Assembly (NCBI GenBank): GCA_964475985.1
Contig: CAYYYP010000004.1
Location: 1-64,000 of the forward strand
From: CAYYYP01 sp964475985
GTDB taxonomy: Bacteria; Bdellovibrionota; UBA1018; CAYHWW01
Length of the DNA stretch: 64,000 nucleotides
Direction of reading: 5' to 3'
Shown: positions 26,009 to 33,396 of the stretch, piece after piece
How positions within the stretch are numbered: position 1 is the stretch's first letter
Layout: each line of letters opens with the position of its first letter
The notes under the pieces: model-generated
What the model was told of the DNA's origin: nothing
The model's database searches: none
The model's input: the letters and a program-made list of their open reading frames with translations, nothing else
Program-made: the position numbers and the translations under genes

Positions 26009-27694
26009 ATGAAAGCTTCTGGCGCGCCCAAACTTATTTTTCATCTGGATGACACCATTACGGCCTGCAAAGTCGCCGCGCGGACGATCCGTGAAAAATT
26101 TCAGGATGCTGAGTTAAAACAGTTTCAGACGCCAAAACTTTTCTTCGAGGCCATCGAATCGTCCACTGCAGTACCTTGGCTTATCTTATGCGACATCAAC
26201 ATGCCCCGGATATCGGGTTTTGATGTTTTGTCCATTCTAAAGCGGCATTCTCGCCTGCACTTTGCTCCAGTGGTCATGCTCACAGCGGAGCAAAATCCCG
26301 AAGACCGCCAATTCGCCATGAAACACGGTGCATTTGATTATATTTTAAAGCCGCTCACCAATGAATCCTTGGATGACCTGTCGGAGCGCCGCCGTCGGCT
26401 CGGTGAAGATTATGATTCACTGATCGAACTAGATAGAAACTTTTCCGACGAGATGTCAGACCTATTGTCTAACTGCCGAAATATTCTGAATGTTGCCAGC
26501 AATGGACTTAATGAAGAAAAACTCAACGAAATTTATAGAATATTTCACACGGTAAAAGGCGGGGCAAACTCCCTATCGTTTCCATTGCTTGGGTCATTCG
26601 TTCATGAGGCTGAGGCGTTTCTTTCCGCCATAAAAGCAGCAAGGCTTTATAAGCATTCCAAGTCGTTTGAACTTTTAAGTGACGCTTTGAAATACCTGGA
26701 AGAGCAATCAACCCTGATTCGAGAACGGAAGCTCCTGGCATTATCACCCCATGCTTTAGTCGAAGAAATGAGATTAATGAAAGTTGCGATTGACGACGGC
26801 AGAGCGGTAAGTGAAGAAAGTGCCTCAACTGCAAGTTCAAGTGTCTCGCCTGAAGCGGCTGAGCCTACAAGTACAACCTCTACATCAAATGGAATCGTAG
26901 GACGGACTGCTTCAAATGTTCGGGTTTCCCATGAAAAGCTAAACGAACTGCAAACAAGATTCAAAAGAATCCTTACTACCAAACTTAAAATCAATAGTTT
27001 TGCGCAACAATTGAAATCAGAATTTTTTGACGAGAAGTTCCCAGATGAGCTTGTGAAAATGGCTGAAGAACTCAACTCAGCTAGCCTCGATATCATGGAA
27101 TTTTTTATCCAAATTCGGGTCGTTCCGGCGAGTAGGCTCAAGGTATTCGGGGATCGCGTTCTAAGTCAGGCTTCGGCTACGCTCAATAAGCCCGCAGTAC
27201 TTGCGTTTGAATGCGCGCCGGGGCTCGAAATTGATTTGCCCGTCATTGAGTGCCTTGAAAATGCATTGACTCATCTCATTCGAAACGCGCTCGATCACGG
27301 AATAGAAGGTCAGCTGGACCGTCAAAAGGCGAATAAAGCCCTTGAAGGAAAACTCATCCTGAAGGTTGAACAGGAATCGGAGTCGAAGATACGAGTGACC
27401 CTCTCAGACGACGGGCAGGGCATAAACGCCGAAAAACTACGGCAGATCGTTTCGAAGAAAAGTCTAGTTGCGTCCGATATCTTGAAAAACATGTCAGATG
27501 AAGAGGCTTTTTACCTTATTTTTCTAGATGAACTTTCAACTAAGGAAGAAGTATCTGAAATCTCGGGCCGAGGCGTAGGCTTAAGCGCCGTGAAAAAGCA
27601 GATCGAAGACATGGGCGGAAAAATTTTAATCAGCTCTAAGGCGGGCCAAGGTTCCGAATTTTTGATCCAGTTGCCAAGGATATTTGAATTATGA
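26009..27694 (+). CDS. CheA-like histidine kinase with N-terminal receiver (REC-Hpt-HATPase)
   Basis: The product is 561 residues and cytoplasmic. A receiver domain (Asp62 in LCDINMPRISGFDV, Lys in ILKPLTNE) is followed by an Hpt domain with phospho-His180 in IFHTVKGGANSLSF, a Ser/Thr-rich linker at about 270-300, a helical dimerisation region, and a CheA-type ATPase (LIRNALDHGIE, SDDGQGIN, GRGVGLSAVKKQIEDMGG). Unlike CheA it has no CheW-like domain, so it should not dock on chemoreceptors in the usual way. It overlaps the CheY-like gene by 4 bases, and the STAS-CheX gene follows, forming a three-gene relay. Confidence 0.88.
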   Translation: MKASGAPKLIFHLDDTITACKVAARTIREKFQDAELKQFQTPKLFFEAIESSTAVPWLILCDINMPRISGFDVLSILKRHSRLHFAPVVMLTAEQNPEDRQFAMKHGAFDYILKPLTNESLDDLSERRRRLGEDYDSLIELDRNFSDEMSDLLSNCRNILNVASNGLNEEKLNEIYRIFHTVKGGANSLSFPLLGSFVHEAEAFLSAIKAARLYKHSKSFELLSDALKYLEEQSTLIRERKLLALSPHALVEEMRLMKVAIDDGRAVSEESASTASSSVSPEAAEPTSTTSTSNGIVGRTASNVRVSHEKLNELQTRFKRILTTKLKINSFAQQLKSEFFDEKFPDELVKMAEELNSASLDIMEFFIQIRVVPASRLKVFGDRVLSQASATLNKPAVLAFECAPGLEIDLPVIECLENALTHLIRNALDHGIEGQLDRQKANKALEGKLILKVEQESESKIRVTLSDDGQGINAEKLRQIVSKKSLVASDILKNMSDEEAFYLIFLDELSTKEEVSEISGRGVGLSAVKKQIEDMGGKILISSKAGQGSEFLIQLPRIFEL

Positions 27695-28137
27695 AAATAC
27701 GCATTCTCATTACGGACGACTCATCAAGCCTACGGGCAGTGATTCATAGGTACCTCGCTGACCTGCCAGATTGCGAATTTCTTTTCGCCGGCGATGGGAT
27801 TGAGGCGGAAAGACACCTTCAGGAAGGCGCCGTCTTAGGCGAGGATGTTCACCTTATTCTCTTGGATTGGATGATGCCAAATTTCACGGGATATGAATTT
27901 CTCAGAAAGATTCGCCAGACACCGATGTTCAGTAAGGATCCAAAAATTATCATGCTCACGGCAGAAACTTTTGCATCCCAGGCTGAAGCCTGCCTGAAAT
28001 TCAATGTCACGGCCTACCTCACAAAACCATTCACCAAAGAAGAACTCACTCAAGTGGTTAGTCAGGCGATTGCCGAGATTCGTCAAGGTTCAAACTCAGG
28101 TGGTGCTGGCAGCCAGGATGTGCGTCATGCCGTTTGA
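27691..28137 (+). CDS. CheY-like response regulator
   Basis: The product is 148 residues. A single receiver domain has the acidic pair in TDDSSSLR, Asp59 in LLDWMMPNFTGYEF, Thr in MLTAETF and Lys in LTKPFTKEE. LDWMMP is the form typical of CheY rather than of transcription regulators. A short C-terminal tail is Gly/Ser rich. It starts in the stop codon of the CheA-like gene and overlaps the STAS-CheX gene at its end, so all three are coupled. It likely receives phosphate from His180 of the kinase. Confidence 0.9.
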   Translation: MKIRILITDDSSSLRAVIHRYLADLPDCEFLFAGDGIEAERHLQEGAVLGEDVHLILLDWMMPNFTGYEFLRKIRQTPMFSKDPKIIMLTAETFASQAEACLKFNVTAYLTKPFTKEELTQVVSQAIAEIRQGSNSGGAGSQDVRHAV

Positions 28138-28987
28138 AATTATCCCACAGGGCGAATATCTATTGGTCAGCCTCAAGGGTAACGATTTAGATTCCCAGAA
28201 ACCCAATCTTTCACAGGCGTTTAAGGCAATATTTGATGAAACTCAAAAGAAATTCGCGATCATTCAATGCAGTGAATGCGGCGAAATGTCTTTAGGAGTC
28301 ATGCGCGAAATCGCGCAAATTTACCGTTTACTCAAAAGCGTAAACGGTCAAGTTTGTTTAGTGGGTGCAAATACCGCCATCAAAGACAATATTCGACACA
28401 ATGGGCTTGATCGCGTGCTTAAATTTAAGCTCAGTTTACGGGGCGCTTTGGTTGAATTCGGTTTGGCTAAAGAAAAAGATTTTGATGTGAATTTCATCAA
28501 TCCGTTTCTTTTAGCAACCGTTAAGGTTTTGAAGGTTCAATGCTTCTTGGAGGCAAAGCCTGGCAAACCTAAACTTAAAAAGCACGACGACCCTATGCTT
28601 TTGGGAGACATCAGTGGCGTAATCGGCCTAACTGCCGAAGCGTTTGCCGGCACCCTTGCCCTTTCTTTTCCAGAAGTGGTGTTTCTTAAAATTGCGTCGA
28701 ATATGCTGGGGGAGGAGTGCAAGGCCATCACGCCAGAAATTGTTGACCTCGCGGGCGAGCTTTCCAACATCATTTTAGGCCAGGCTAAACTTCAACTCAA
28801 TAATCTGGGCTTTGTGATTCAACAAGCTCTGCCGTCTTGCATCTGGGGTAAGGACCACCAAGTGAAAACCTTTGGCGGCGGCGTTTGCATTATTCTGCCC
28901 TTTGAAACTTCGGTCGGCACGTTTTATACCGAAATATCCAGTAACCAGGGCGCGGTTGCCTCCGGTACAAAAAAGGTCGCAGCTTAG
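28127..28987 (+). CDS. STAS domain fused to CheX-like phosphatase
   Basis: The product is about 286 residues. Residues 1-115 resemble a STAS/anti-sigma-factor-antagonist fold (YLLVSLKGNDLD, FAIIQCSECGEMSLGVMREIAQIYRLLKSVNGQVCLVGAN). Residues 130-270 are CheX-like: GDISGVIGLTAEAFAGTLALSF...IASNMLGEE...EIVDLAGELSNIILGQAKLQLNNLG, with the E--N helix typical of CheX/CheC phosphatases. It likely dephosphorylates the adjacent CheY-like protein. The longest frame starts at 28004, but ATG 28127, with AGGA 8 bases before it, gives a clean domain start. Confidence 0.82.
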   Translation: MPFEIIPQGEYLLVSLKGNDLDSQKPNLSQAFKAIFDETQKKFAIIQCSECGEMSLGVMREIAQIYRLLKSVNGQVCLVGANTAIKDNIRHNGLDRVLKFKLSLRGALVEFGLAKEKDFDVNFINPFLLATVKVLKVQCFLEAKPGKPKLKKHDDPMLLGDISGVIGLTAEAFAGTLALSFPEVVFLKIASNMLGEECKAITPEIVDLAGELSNIILGQAKLQLNNLGFVIQQALPSCIWGKDHQVKTFGGGVCIILPFETSVGTFYTEISSNQGAVASGTKKVAA

Positions 28988-29032
28988 GTGGCGCGGCACT
29001 TTATGCCGTTATGTAAATTTTTTTAGTTTATA

Positions 29033-29052
29033 GCGCAAAAATTTGTTGCGCG
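29033..29052. terminator. Small hairpin between the STAS-CheX gene and spoVG
   Basis: GCGCAA and TTGCGC bound an AT-rich loop at about 29033-29052. It could act as a weak terminator for the relay operon. There is no clear T-run on the plus strand, so support is low. Confidence 0.25.
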
Positions 29053-29091
29053 CGGTGTCAGGTCGGCTAGCATGGAAATATCGAGGCAACT

Positions 29092-29382
29092 ATGGAAATC
29101 ACCGAGATTAAGGTTTTCCCAGTAGAGGAAGATCGTCTCAAAGCATACGTCACCATCATCTTAGATAACTGTTTCGTTGTACGCGACCTTAAGGTCATTA
29201 ACGGAACGGGAGGGCTTTTTGTAGCAATGCCTTCCAAAAAACGTAAGGATGGCACTTTCAAAGACATCGCCCACCCCCTCAATAAAGAGACTCGGGAAAT
29301 GGTGGAGCAAAAAGTGCTGAAAGCTTACGACGACGAGATCAAGAAGGGTCCTAGTGGCCCTAAATCCGACGATCTAAGATAA
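29092..29382 (+). CDS. spoVG: SpoVG family RNA/DNA-binding regulator
   Basis: The product is 96 residues. EITEIKVFPVEEDRLKAYVTIILDNCFVVRDLKVINGTGGLFVAMPSKKRKDGTFKDIAHPLN matches SpoVG over its whole length. The protein binds RNA and DNA and tunes cell division and other processes in Firmicutes, Borrelia and delta-type bacteria. GAGG precedes the start. The stop overlaps the convergent phosphatase gene by 9 bases. Confidence 0.93.
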   Translation: MEITEIKVFPVEEDRLKAYVTIILDNCFVVRDLKVINGTGGLFVAMPSKKRKDGTFKDIAHPLNKETREMVEQKVLKAYDDEIKKGPSGPKSDDLR

Positions 29383-29943
29383 ATTTTTGCCGGGGACGTG
29401 ATTTTGAACCATCTTTAGAAGCGGCGCCTCTGGATTTGGTAAATGTAGAATCAGGCATTCGGCCAGGTTAAAATCATGATCTTTGCCCGTAAGGCAACGC
29501 ATCGCCTCTGGGAGCCAATCCCCATGGGAAACCCAGACGTCTACTACGGACTTACTTTTGAGTTTTTTCGCGGTTTCTAGCCACGCTTTAGAAGTATTTC
29601 TGATTCGGAGAATATAATTCTCAGGGGATTCTTTGCTCCCTGCCTCCCTAAGCGTTTCCTCAACGGAGAATAATACGGAAAAATCACGCAAGGCCTTCTC
29701 TACAATGCGTGCAGTCTCTTGGCATCGCTGAAGCGGGCTGCAGTGGATTCGGATTTCAGTGCCTGGACTTAGCGCCAAGTTTTTTTTTAGAAACGCAGCA
29801 AGAAATGCTGCCGTATTGGAAGCTTGGGAGACGCCCTTCTCAGAAAGGCCGTTGTCCATATGATTCTTCAACACAGGCGGATGGAACCGGTGGCCATGAC
29901 GAACGAATATCAAAAAAGGCGCACTGTAGGGTGTATCGATCAT
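29374..29943 (-). CDS. Histidine phosphatase family protein (SixA/phosphoglycerate mutase-like)
   Basis: The product is 189 residues. The phospho-His motif is FVRHGHR near residue 14, followed by SPLQRCQETARIV and the second catalytic His in WVSHGDWLPEA. A Glu in VEETLREAG fits the acid/base position. Proteins of this size include SixA, which dephosphorylates Hpt domains; since an Hpt-bearing kinase is encoded 2 kb away, a role on that relay is possible but not shown. It is convergent with spoVG and divergent from pyrH. Confidence 0.85.
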   Translation of the reverse strand: MIDTPYSAPFLIFVRHGHRFHPPVLKNHMDNGLSEKGVSQASNTAAFLAAFLKKNLALSPGTEIRIHCSPLQRCQETARIVEKALRDFSVLFSVEETLREAGSKESPENYILRIRNTSKAWLETAKKLKSKSVVDVWVSHGDWLPEAMRCLTGKDHDFNLAECLILHLPNPEAPLLKMVQNHVPGKNLS

Positions 29944-30079
29944 GTCGAAGACTTTACCCGAAGACTTTTAGCGTGGCGAGGCGGTTTGATGTAATATCTC
30001 CTGCATTTATCCTGGAGTTTGCGCTTGTATCGTTTGGCCGTGCATGGTTTTATGCTTCAAACGCGTCGAGGTTTTTTTG

Positions 30080-30826
30080 ATGGCTACTCTCCCCCGCTAC
30101 AAGCGAATTTTAATTAAACTTAGTGGCCGCGCCATGGCCGGGTCCCAGGAAATTGGGTTCGATATTCATTCTCTTGAACACATCGTACGAGAGGTTTTAT
30201 CTATTCGTGATCTTGGGGTGCAAGTCACGTTGCTCGTGGGCGGCGGAAATATTTTTCGTGGAAACGTATCAAAAACTTGGGGCATCGAACGTGCCGAGGC
30301 CGACAATATCGGGATGCTTGGAACGGTCATCAATTGCCTGATGTTACGTGGCGCCATCAAGGCTAGATGTGATGCTGAAGTACGTGTGATGACGGCCACT
30401 CCAATGGAGACGGTAGCCGAACCTTTCATCCGACTACGTGCCATGCATCATTTGGAAAAAGGTTATATCGTAATTCTCGCCGGTGGTATTGGCCAACCGT
30501 TTGTGACCACAGACTATCCCGCGGTACAACGCGCCATTGAAACTAGATGTGATGCCGTGTTCGTCGCGAAGCATGGTGTAGACGGGGTGTATTCTGCTGA
30601 CCCGAAGAAAGACCCTCAAGCAAGGCTTTTTAAGAGCTTAGGTTATGATGATTTCATTTTGGAAAAACTCCAGATCATGGATCATTCCGCCCTTTTATTA
30701 GCCAGAGATCACGGCATGCCTGTACATATTTTTAACTTCAGTCAGGTTGGCACCATGACACACATCATCGAGGGCGAAGAATTAGGTACTTACATTGGCC
30801 CCAACACGACAATGCAGCTCGCGTGA
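30080..30826 (+). CDS. pyrH: UMP kinase
   Basis: It converts UMP to UDP with ATP in the cytoplasm. The product is 248 residues, as usual for bacterial PyrH. LIKLSGRAMAG, VTLLVGGGNIFRG, GMLGTVINCLML, TDYPAVQRAIE, VDGVYSADPKKDP and the C-terminal VGTMTHIIEGEELGTYI are family blocks. The first motif normally reads KLSGEA; here Glu is replaced by Arg, which I note as a deviation. The start is ATG 30080 (GAGG nearby) rather than 30044, which adds unrelated residues. The usual neighbours rpsB, tsf and frr are not here; the scaffold gap lies 48 bases after the stop. Confidence 0.95.
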   Translation: MATLPRYKRILIKLSGRAMAGSQEIGFDIHSLEHIVREVLSIRDLGVQVTLLVGGGNIFRGNVSKTWGIERAEADNIGMLGTVINCLMLRGAIKARCDAEVRVMTATPMETVAEPFIRLRAMHHLEKGYIVILAGGIGQPFVTTDYPAVQRAIETRCDAVFVAKHGVDGVYSADPKKDPQARLFKSLGYDDFILEKLQIMDHSALLLARDHGMPVHIFNFSQVGTMTHIIEGEELGTYIGPNTTMQLA

Positions 30827-30874
30827 TTTTGTGGACGCCCGATTGAGCCTATGTTAACTCGTTGAAAATTCTAC

Positions 30875-30884
30875 NNNNNNNNNN
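30875..30884. other. Assembly gap (10 N)
   Basis: Ten consecutive N bases mark a scaffold join. The true distance and the linkage between pyrH and tRNA-Ser are unknown, and bases next to the gap may be less reliable. Confidence 0.99.
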
Positions 30885-30974
30885 GGAGTGGTGGCCGAGC
30901 GGTTGAAGGCGCACGCTTGGAAAGCGTGTTATGGGTTAAACCATACGAGGGTTCGAATCCCTCTCTCTCCTCCA
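30885..30974 (+). tRNA. tRNA-Ser (anticodon GGA), CCA encoded
   Basis: A class II tRNA with a long variable arm. The anticodon stem is CACGC/GCGTG with loop TTGGAAA, giving anticodon GGA at 30919-30921. The T arm is GAGGG-TTCGAAT-CCCTC. The acceptor stem pairs GGAGTGG with TCTCTCC with one T-T mismatch at the fifth pair and a G-T at the seventh. The discriminator is T, then CCA (30972-30974); serine tRNAs usually carry G there. The mismatch and unusual discriminator may be true or may reflect the adjoining gap. Confidence 0.93.
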
Positions 30975-30996
30975 TTCACCGCCAGGTGAATGGAGG
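30969..30996 (+). terminator. Perfect 12-bp hairpin starting inside the tRNA-Ser 3' end
   Basis: CCTCCATTCACC (30969-30980) pairs perfectly with GGTGAATGGAGG (30985-30996) around a 4-base loop. The left arm includes the last two acceptor bases, the discriminator and the CCA end, so in the precursor RNA it competes with the acceptor stem. It could guide 3' processing or end transcription. No T-run follows. Confidence 0.55.
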
Positions 30997-31460
30997 TATA
31001 AAAATATACAAAACCCGAATGCGTTTTGCTCCATAGAGAGGGATGAGAAGCTCGGACTGAGCTGGGTGCCCGCTTGCGGGCAGCGAAGGAGAGCGGCCTG
31101 TCTGCGCAGCGGCGGTAAGCCGCGGAGACAGATAGGCGAATCCGCACTGCGTTCCGTCCTTTCTTACGGTGGAGCAAAATTCAAATAAAAGCGGGACGGC
31201 ATCCTGCCTCCTTTCGCTTGGGATCCCGCCGTCAATGGCGGCTCGAGGCCCGCTCTAATGTGATTTTTGCTCCTCCGTAAGAAAGGCTGGCTGGTTCGGG
31301 GAAGAGTAAAATTGGGATTGGGAATTAGCGTTGCGAGCGGAAAGGTAGTTCCTTAGCTAGCTAGAAGTTAATGCGGTCAGTAGCTTCAGGACGGACCGGC
31401 AGCCATTGCCCACTGGCTTCTGATTAGGGTTATTCGATAGAATTAAATTGGCACTTTCCT
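30997..31460. other. Geneless region with nested inverted repeats
   Basis: There is no credible gene here. Features seen: GCCCGCTTGCGGGC hairpin (about 31070-31083); a nested GCGGC/GCCGC stem inside a CCTGTCT/AGACAG stem (about 31095-31135); a perfect 10-bp repeat, TTTTGCTCCA (31024-31033) with TGGAGCAAAA (31170-31179); and a 22-base inverted repeat, 31158-31179 against 31265-31286, with one mismatch. Between the latter arms AGCGGG/CCCGCT and GACGGC/GCCGTC nest further. The 31170-31179 arm can therefore pair with either side. It is GC-richer than its surroundings and may be a repeated intergenic element or a structured RNA. 31287-31460 shows nothing I recognise. Confidence 0.6.
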
Positions 31461-31934
31461 ATGACAAATTTTAAATATTTATCGGTCCTTTTTACAACGA
31501 TTTTTTCTCTCGCGGCGATTGCATTCCTCCCAAAAAATGCAAACGCCGTAGCCCGCCGCTGCATTCCTCTAAGCAGCTTTTGCAACGCATGTGATGACGG
31601 AAAGTTTTATGAATCAGCCTCTGGGCAATCGCTGAACATTTCAATGCAAGCTTGCTTCACAGAGCCTGCCCAAAATATGCCTGGATCACGGCTTTCGGTT
31701 CCAGCCCCCAGGTTTCGCTGTGTGAACTTGAGCAGCTGGTGTGCGGCCTGCGCTGATGGCAGATTTCGGTCCGTGAGTGGTCAGCAATCTGCCGCGAACA
31801 ATCCTGCCATTGAGACCACACTACTGCGTTGTTTTGCCGAAACAAACTCTGGTGGAAGCAATGCGAGGCCGCCGCGCGTTGAAGCACCCGAGGAAGACTC
31901 CCTAAAACAAAAAGCGGGATCATCCGCAGAATAG
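31461..31934 (+). CDS. Exported protein with two Cys-rich repeats
   Basis: The product is 157 residues. A signal peptide (YLSVLFTTIFSLAAIAFLPKNANA) is followed by two copies of a roughly 50-residue unit: RCIPLSSFCNACDDGKFYESASGQS...ACF and RCVNLSSWCAACADGRFRSVSGQQS...RCF. Each has C-x6-C-x2-C plus a distal Cys, eight Cys in all, suggesting two small disulfide- or metal-stabilised domains. The C-terminus is Ser/Pro-rich and disordered. I recognise no family. It stands alone on the plus strand after the folded noncoding region. Confidence 0.65.
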   Translation: MTNFKYLSVLFTTIFSLAAIAFLPKNANAVARRCIPLSSFCNACDDGKFYESASGQSLNISMQACFTEPAQNMPGSRLSVPAPRFRCVNLSSWCAACADGRFRSVSGQQSAANNPAIETTLLRCFAETNSGGSNARPPRVEAPEEDSLKQKAGSSAE

Positions 31935-32020
31935 CTCCCTTAAGTTGCTAGACTTCCAAATGCAGCCAACTTTCCATGGTTATGCTGGCCCCTTTGTTGA
32001 TCTTCCCTTAGAATTTTAAA

Positions 32021-32551
32021 ATGCCTCTGAGCACTACGGCCTGCGCCATTATTTTCGGCTATTTTTTCGTTATTTTGATTCTTTCAAAATTTAAGAGCAG
32101 GGTTTTTAGCGGCAAAACTATCACATTATTGAGGGCATTTTTTCCGTCCTGGAAGTTTTTCGAAGACGTCTCAGAGGTTCCTATCTTATTTTGTCGCACA
32201 GGTAGGCATGGTGGCGAGCTAGGGAATTGGCAGCCCTGCTTAGAAAAAATTTCTCGGTCTCTAGGGAATTTCTTCCTCAATGCTAGCGGCAATCAAATTC
32301 TAGCTTTCGGGTCTTTGCTTCAGCATCTTGCTCAGGATTTAGAGAATGCCGATGAAACTCGTCCGCAGGATTTTGAGCAGACCGTAACCTACCGGCTTAC
32401 GAAAAATCTGGTGGTCCACCTGCTTCAGGATAAAATTTTGAAGCGGGAGATCCAAAAATATCAATTCAAAGTCAGCGCCGTTTTTCCTGGAACTGATTTA
32501 ATCGCGAATGCATCGGATGACATTCTGGTCTCCCGTGTTTACGAGGTGTGA
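32021..32551 (+). CDS. Membrane-anchored protein encoded with an HTTM-like protein
   Basis: The product is 176 residues. One N-terminal membrane helix (CAIIFGYFFVILIL) is followed by a cytoplasmic or periplasmic domain of about 150 residues with FFPSWKFFEDVSEVPILFCRTG and ending SDDILVSRVYEV. I do not recognise the family. The stop is immediately followed by the start of the HTTM-like gene, whose ribosome site GAGGTG lies inside this gene, so the two products are coupled and probably act as a pair. Confidence 0.65.
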   Translation: MPLSTTACAIIFGYFFVILILSKFKSRVFSGKTITLLRAFFPSWKFFEDVSEVPILFCRTGRHGGELGNWQPCLEKISRSLGNFFLNASGNQILAFGSLLQHLAQDLENADETRPQDFEQTVTYRLTKNLVVHLLQDKILKREIQKYQFKVSAVFPGTDLIANASDDILVSRVYEV

Positions 32552-33364
32552 ATGGGATTTTCTGACTTAGATGCGCTTCGATGGATTCAAGGGCTCATTT
32601 CCTTCAGTTTAATCTTGCAGACCATTGAATTTTTACAATTACGAAAGACGTTTTCCAGCGGAAGTATTTGGGACTGGGAAATACTGAAGCAAGAGTTTGA
32701 GTCCGCTCCAAAGCCTCTTTACGACTTCCTAAATTTTATTCTGTCGAACAAAAATTTTAGCGGGTTCCTCGTCGTAAGACTGGTGCTTGCAACATTAACT
32801 TTCGTTTTCCCCTCTCCTATTTTCATCTTTGTTTTATTCTTAAGTACTATACTCATTTCCCTGCGCTGGCGTGGCAGCTTCAATGGCGGAAGTGACTTTA
32901 TGACTCTGGTGGTGCTCATGGCTTTGTTGATCGCCACAACTTTTCCAGAACATCCGAAAGTTCGCATAGGTTGCCTGTGGTATATTGCGCTGCAAACCTG
33001 CACGTCTTATTTCATCGCAGGGATTGTAAAGCTTCAGAAGAAAAACTGGCGAACGGGGCGCGCATTGAAGGGCTTTTTAAGTTCTACCATCTATCGTCCG
33101 GGGTGGTTGGAATCTGTACTTCAAAATCACCCAGGCTTTATATTGTTTTCATCATGGTTCATCATGATGTTTGAATGCGCATTTCCACTTGCCCTGCTGC
33201 ATCCCAAGCTTTGTACGCCATTACTTGGCATCGCATTTGTTTTTCATTTAGCGAACGCTTATGTATTCGGGCTCAATCGTTTTTTATTCGCCTGGGTGGC
33301 CGCTTATCCAGCTCTTTACTTTTGCAGTATCTCGGTAAGCAGCGGCGAAGGAATTTTTCCTTAA
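32552..33364 (+). CDS. HTTM-like polytopic membrane protein
   Basis: The product is 270 residues with about six membrane helices. GGSDFMTLVVLMALLIATTFP, CTSYFIAGIVKLQKKNWRTGRALKGFL, FIMMFECAFPLALLHP and FHLANAYVFGLNRFLFAWVAAYPALYF follow the order of the HTTM (horizontally transferred transmembrane) domain, the membrane part of vitamin-K-dependent carboxylase-like proteins. The lumenal carboxylase domain is absent. The function of lone bacterial HTTM proteins is not established. It is coupled to 32021-32551. Confidence 0.72.
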   Translation: MGFSDLDALRWIQGLISFSLILQTIEFLQLRKTFSSGSIWDWEILKQEFESAPKPLYDFLNFILSNKNFSGFLVVRLVLATLTFVFPSPIFIFVLFLSTILISLRWRGSFNGGSDFMTLVVLMALLIATTFPEHPKVRIGCLWYIALQTCTSYFIAGIVKLQKKNWRTGRALKGFLSSTIYRPGWLESVLQNHPGFILFSSWFIMMFECAFPLALLHPKLCTPLLGIAFVFHLANAYVFGLNRFLFAWVAAYPALYFCSISVSSGEGIFP

Positions 33365-33396
33365 TTTAGTTTGGGCTCAGCTTGGCCGTACGCCTA

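Noticed and set aside
29374..29382. Error in the overlapping ends of spoVG and the phosphatase gene
   Set aside because: Both frames end with normal C-termini; a 9-base convergent overlap is common in compact genomes.
1..30974. Genomic island bounded by the repeated tRNA trailer
   Set aside because: The interval contains map, clpB, spoVG and pyrH, and no integrase or phage genes, so duplicated tRNA trailers are simpler.
30929..31177. 82-codon minus-strand frame with GERGIRTL
   Set aside because: It overlaps tRNA-Ser and the folded noncoding region; this peptide is a well-known spurious translation of serine tRNA genes.
31158..31286. Miniature inverted-repeat transposon
   Set aside because: The 22-base arms fit, but no target duplication is seen at the flanks and no second copy was noticed in the window. 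Kept only as a folded region.
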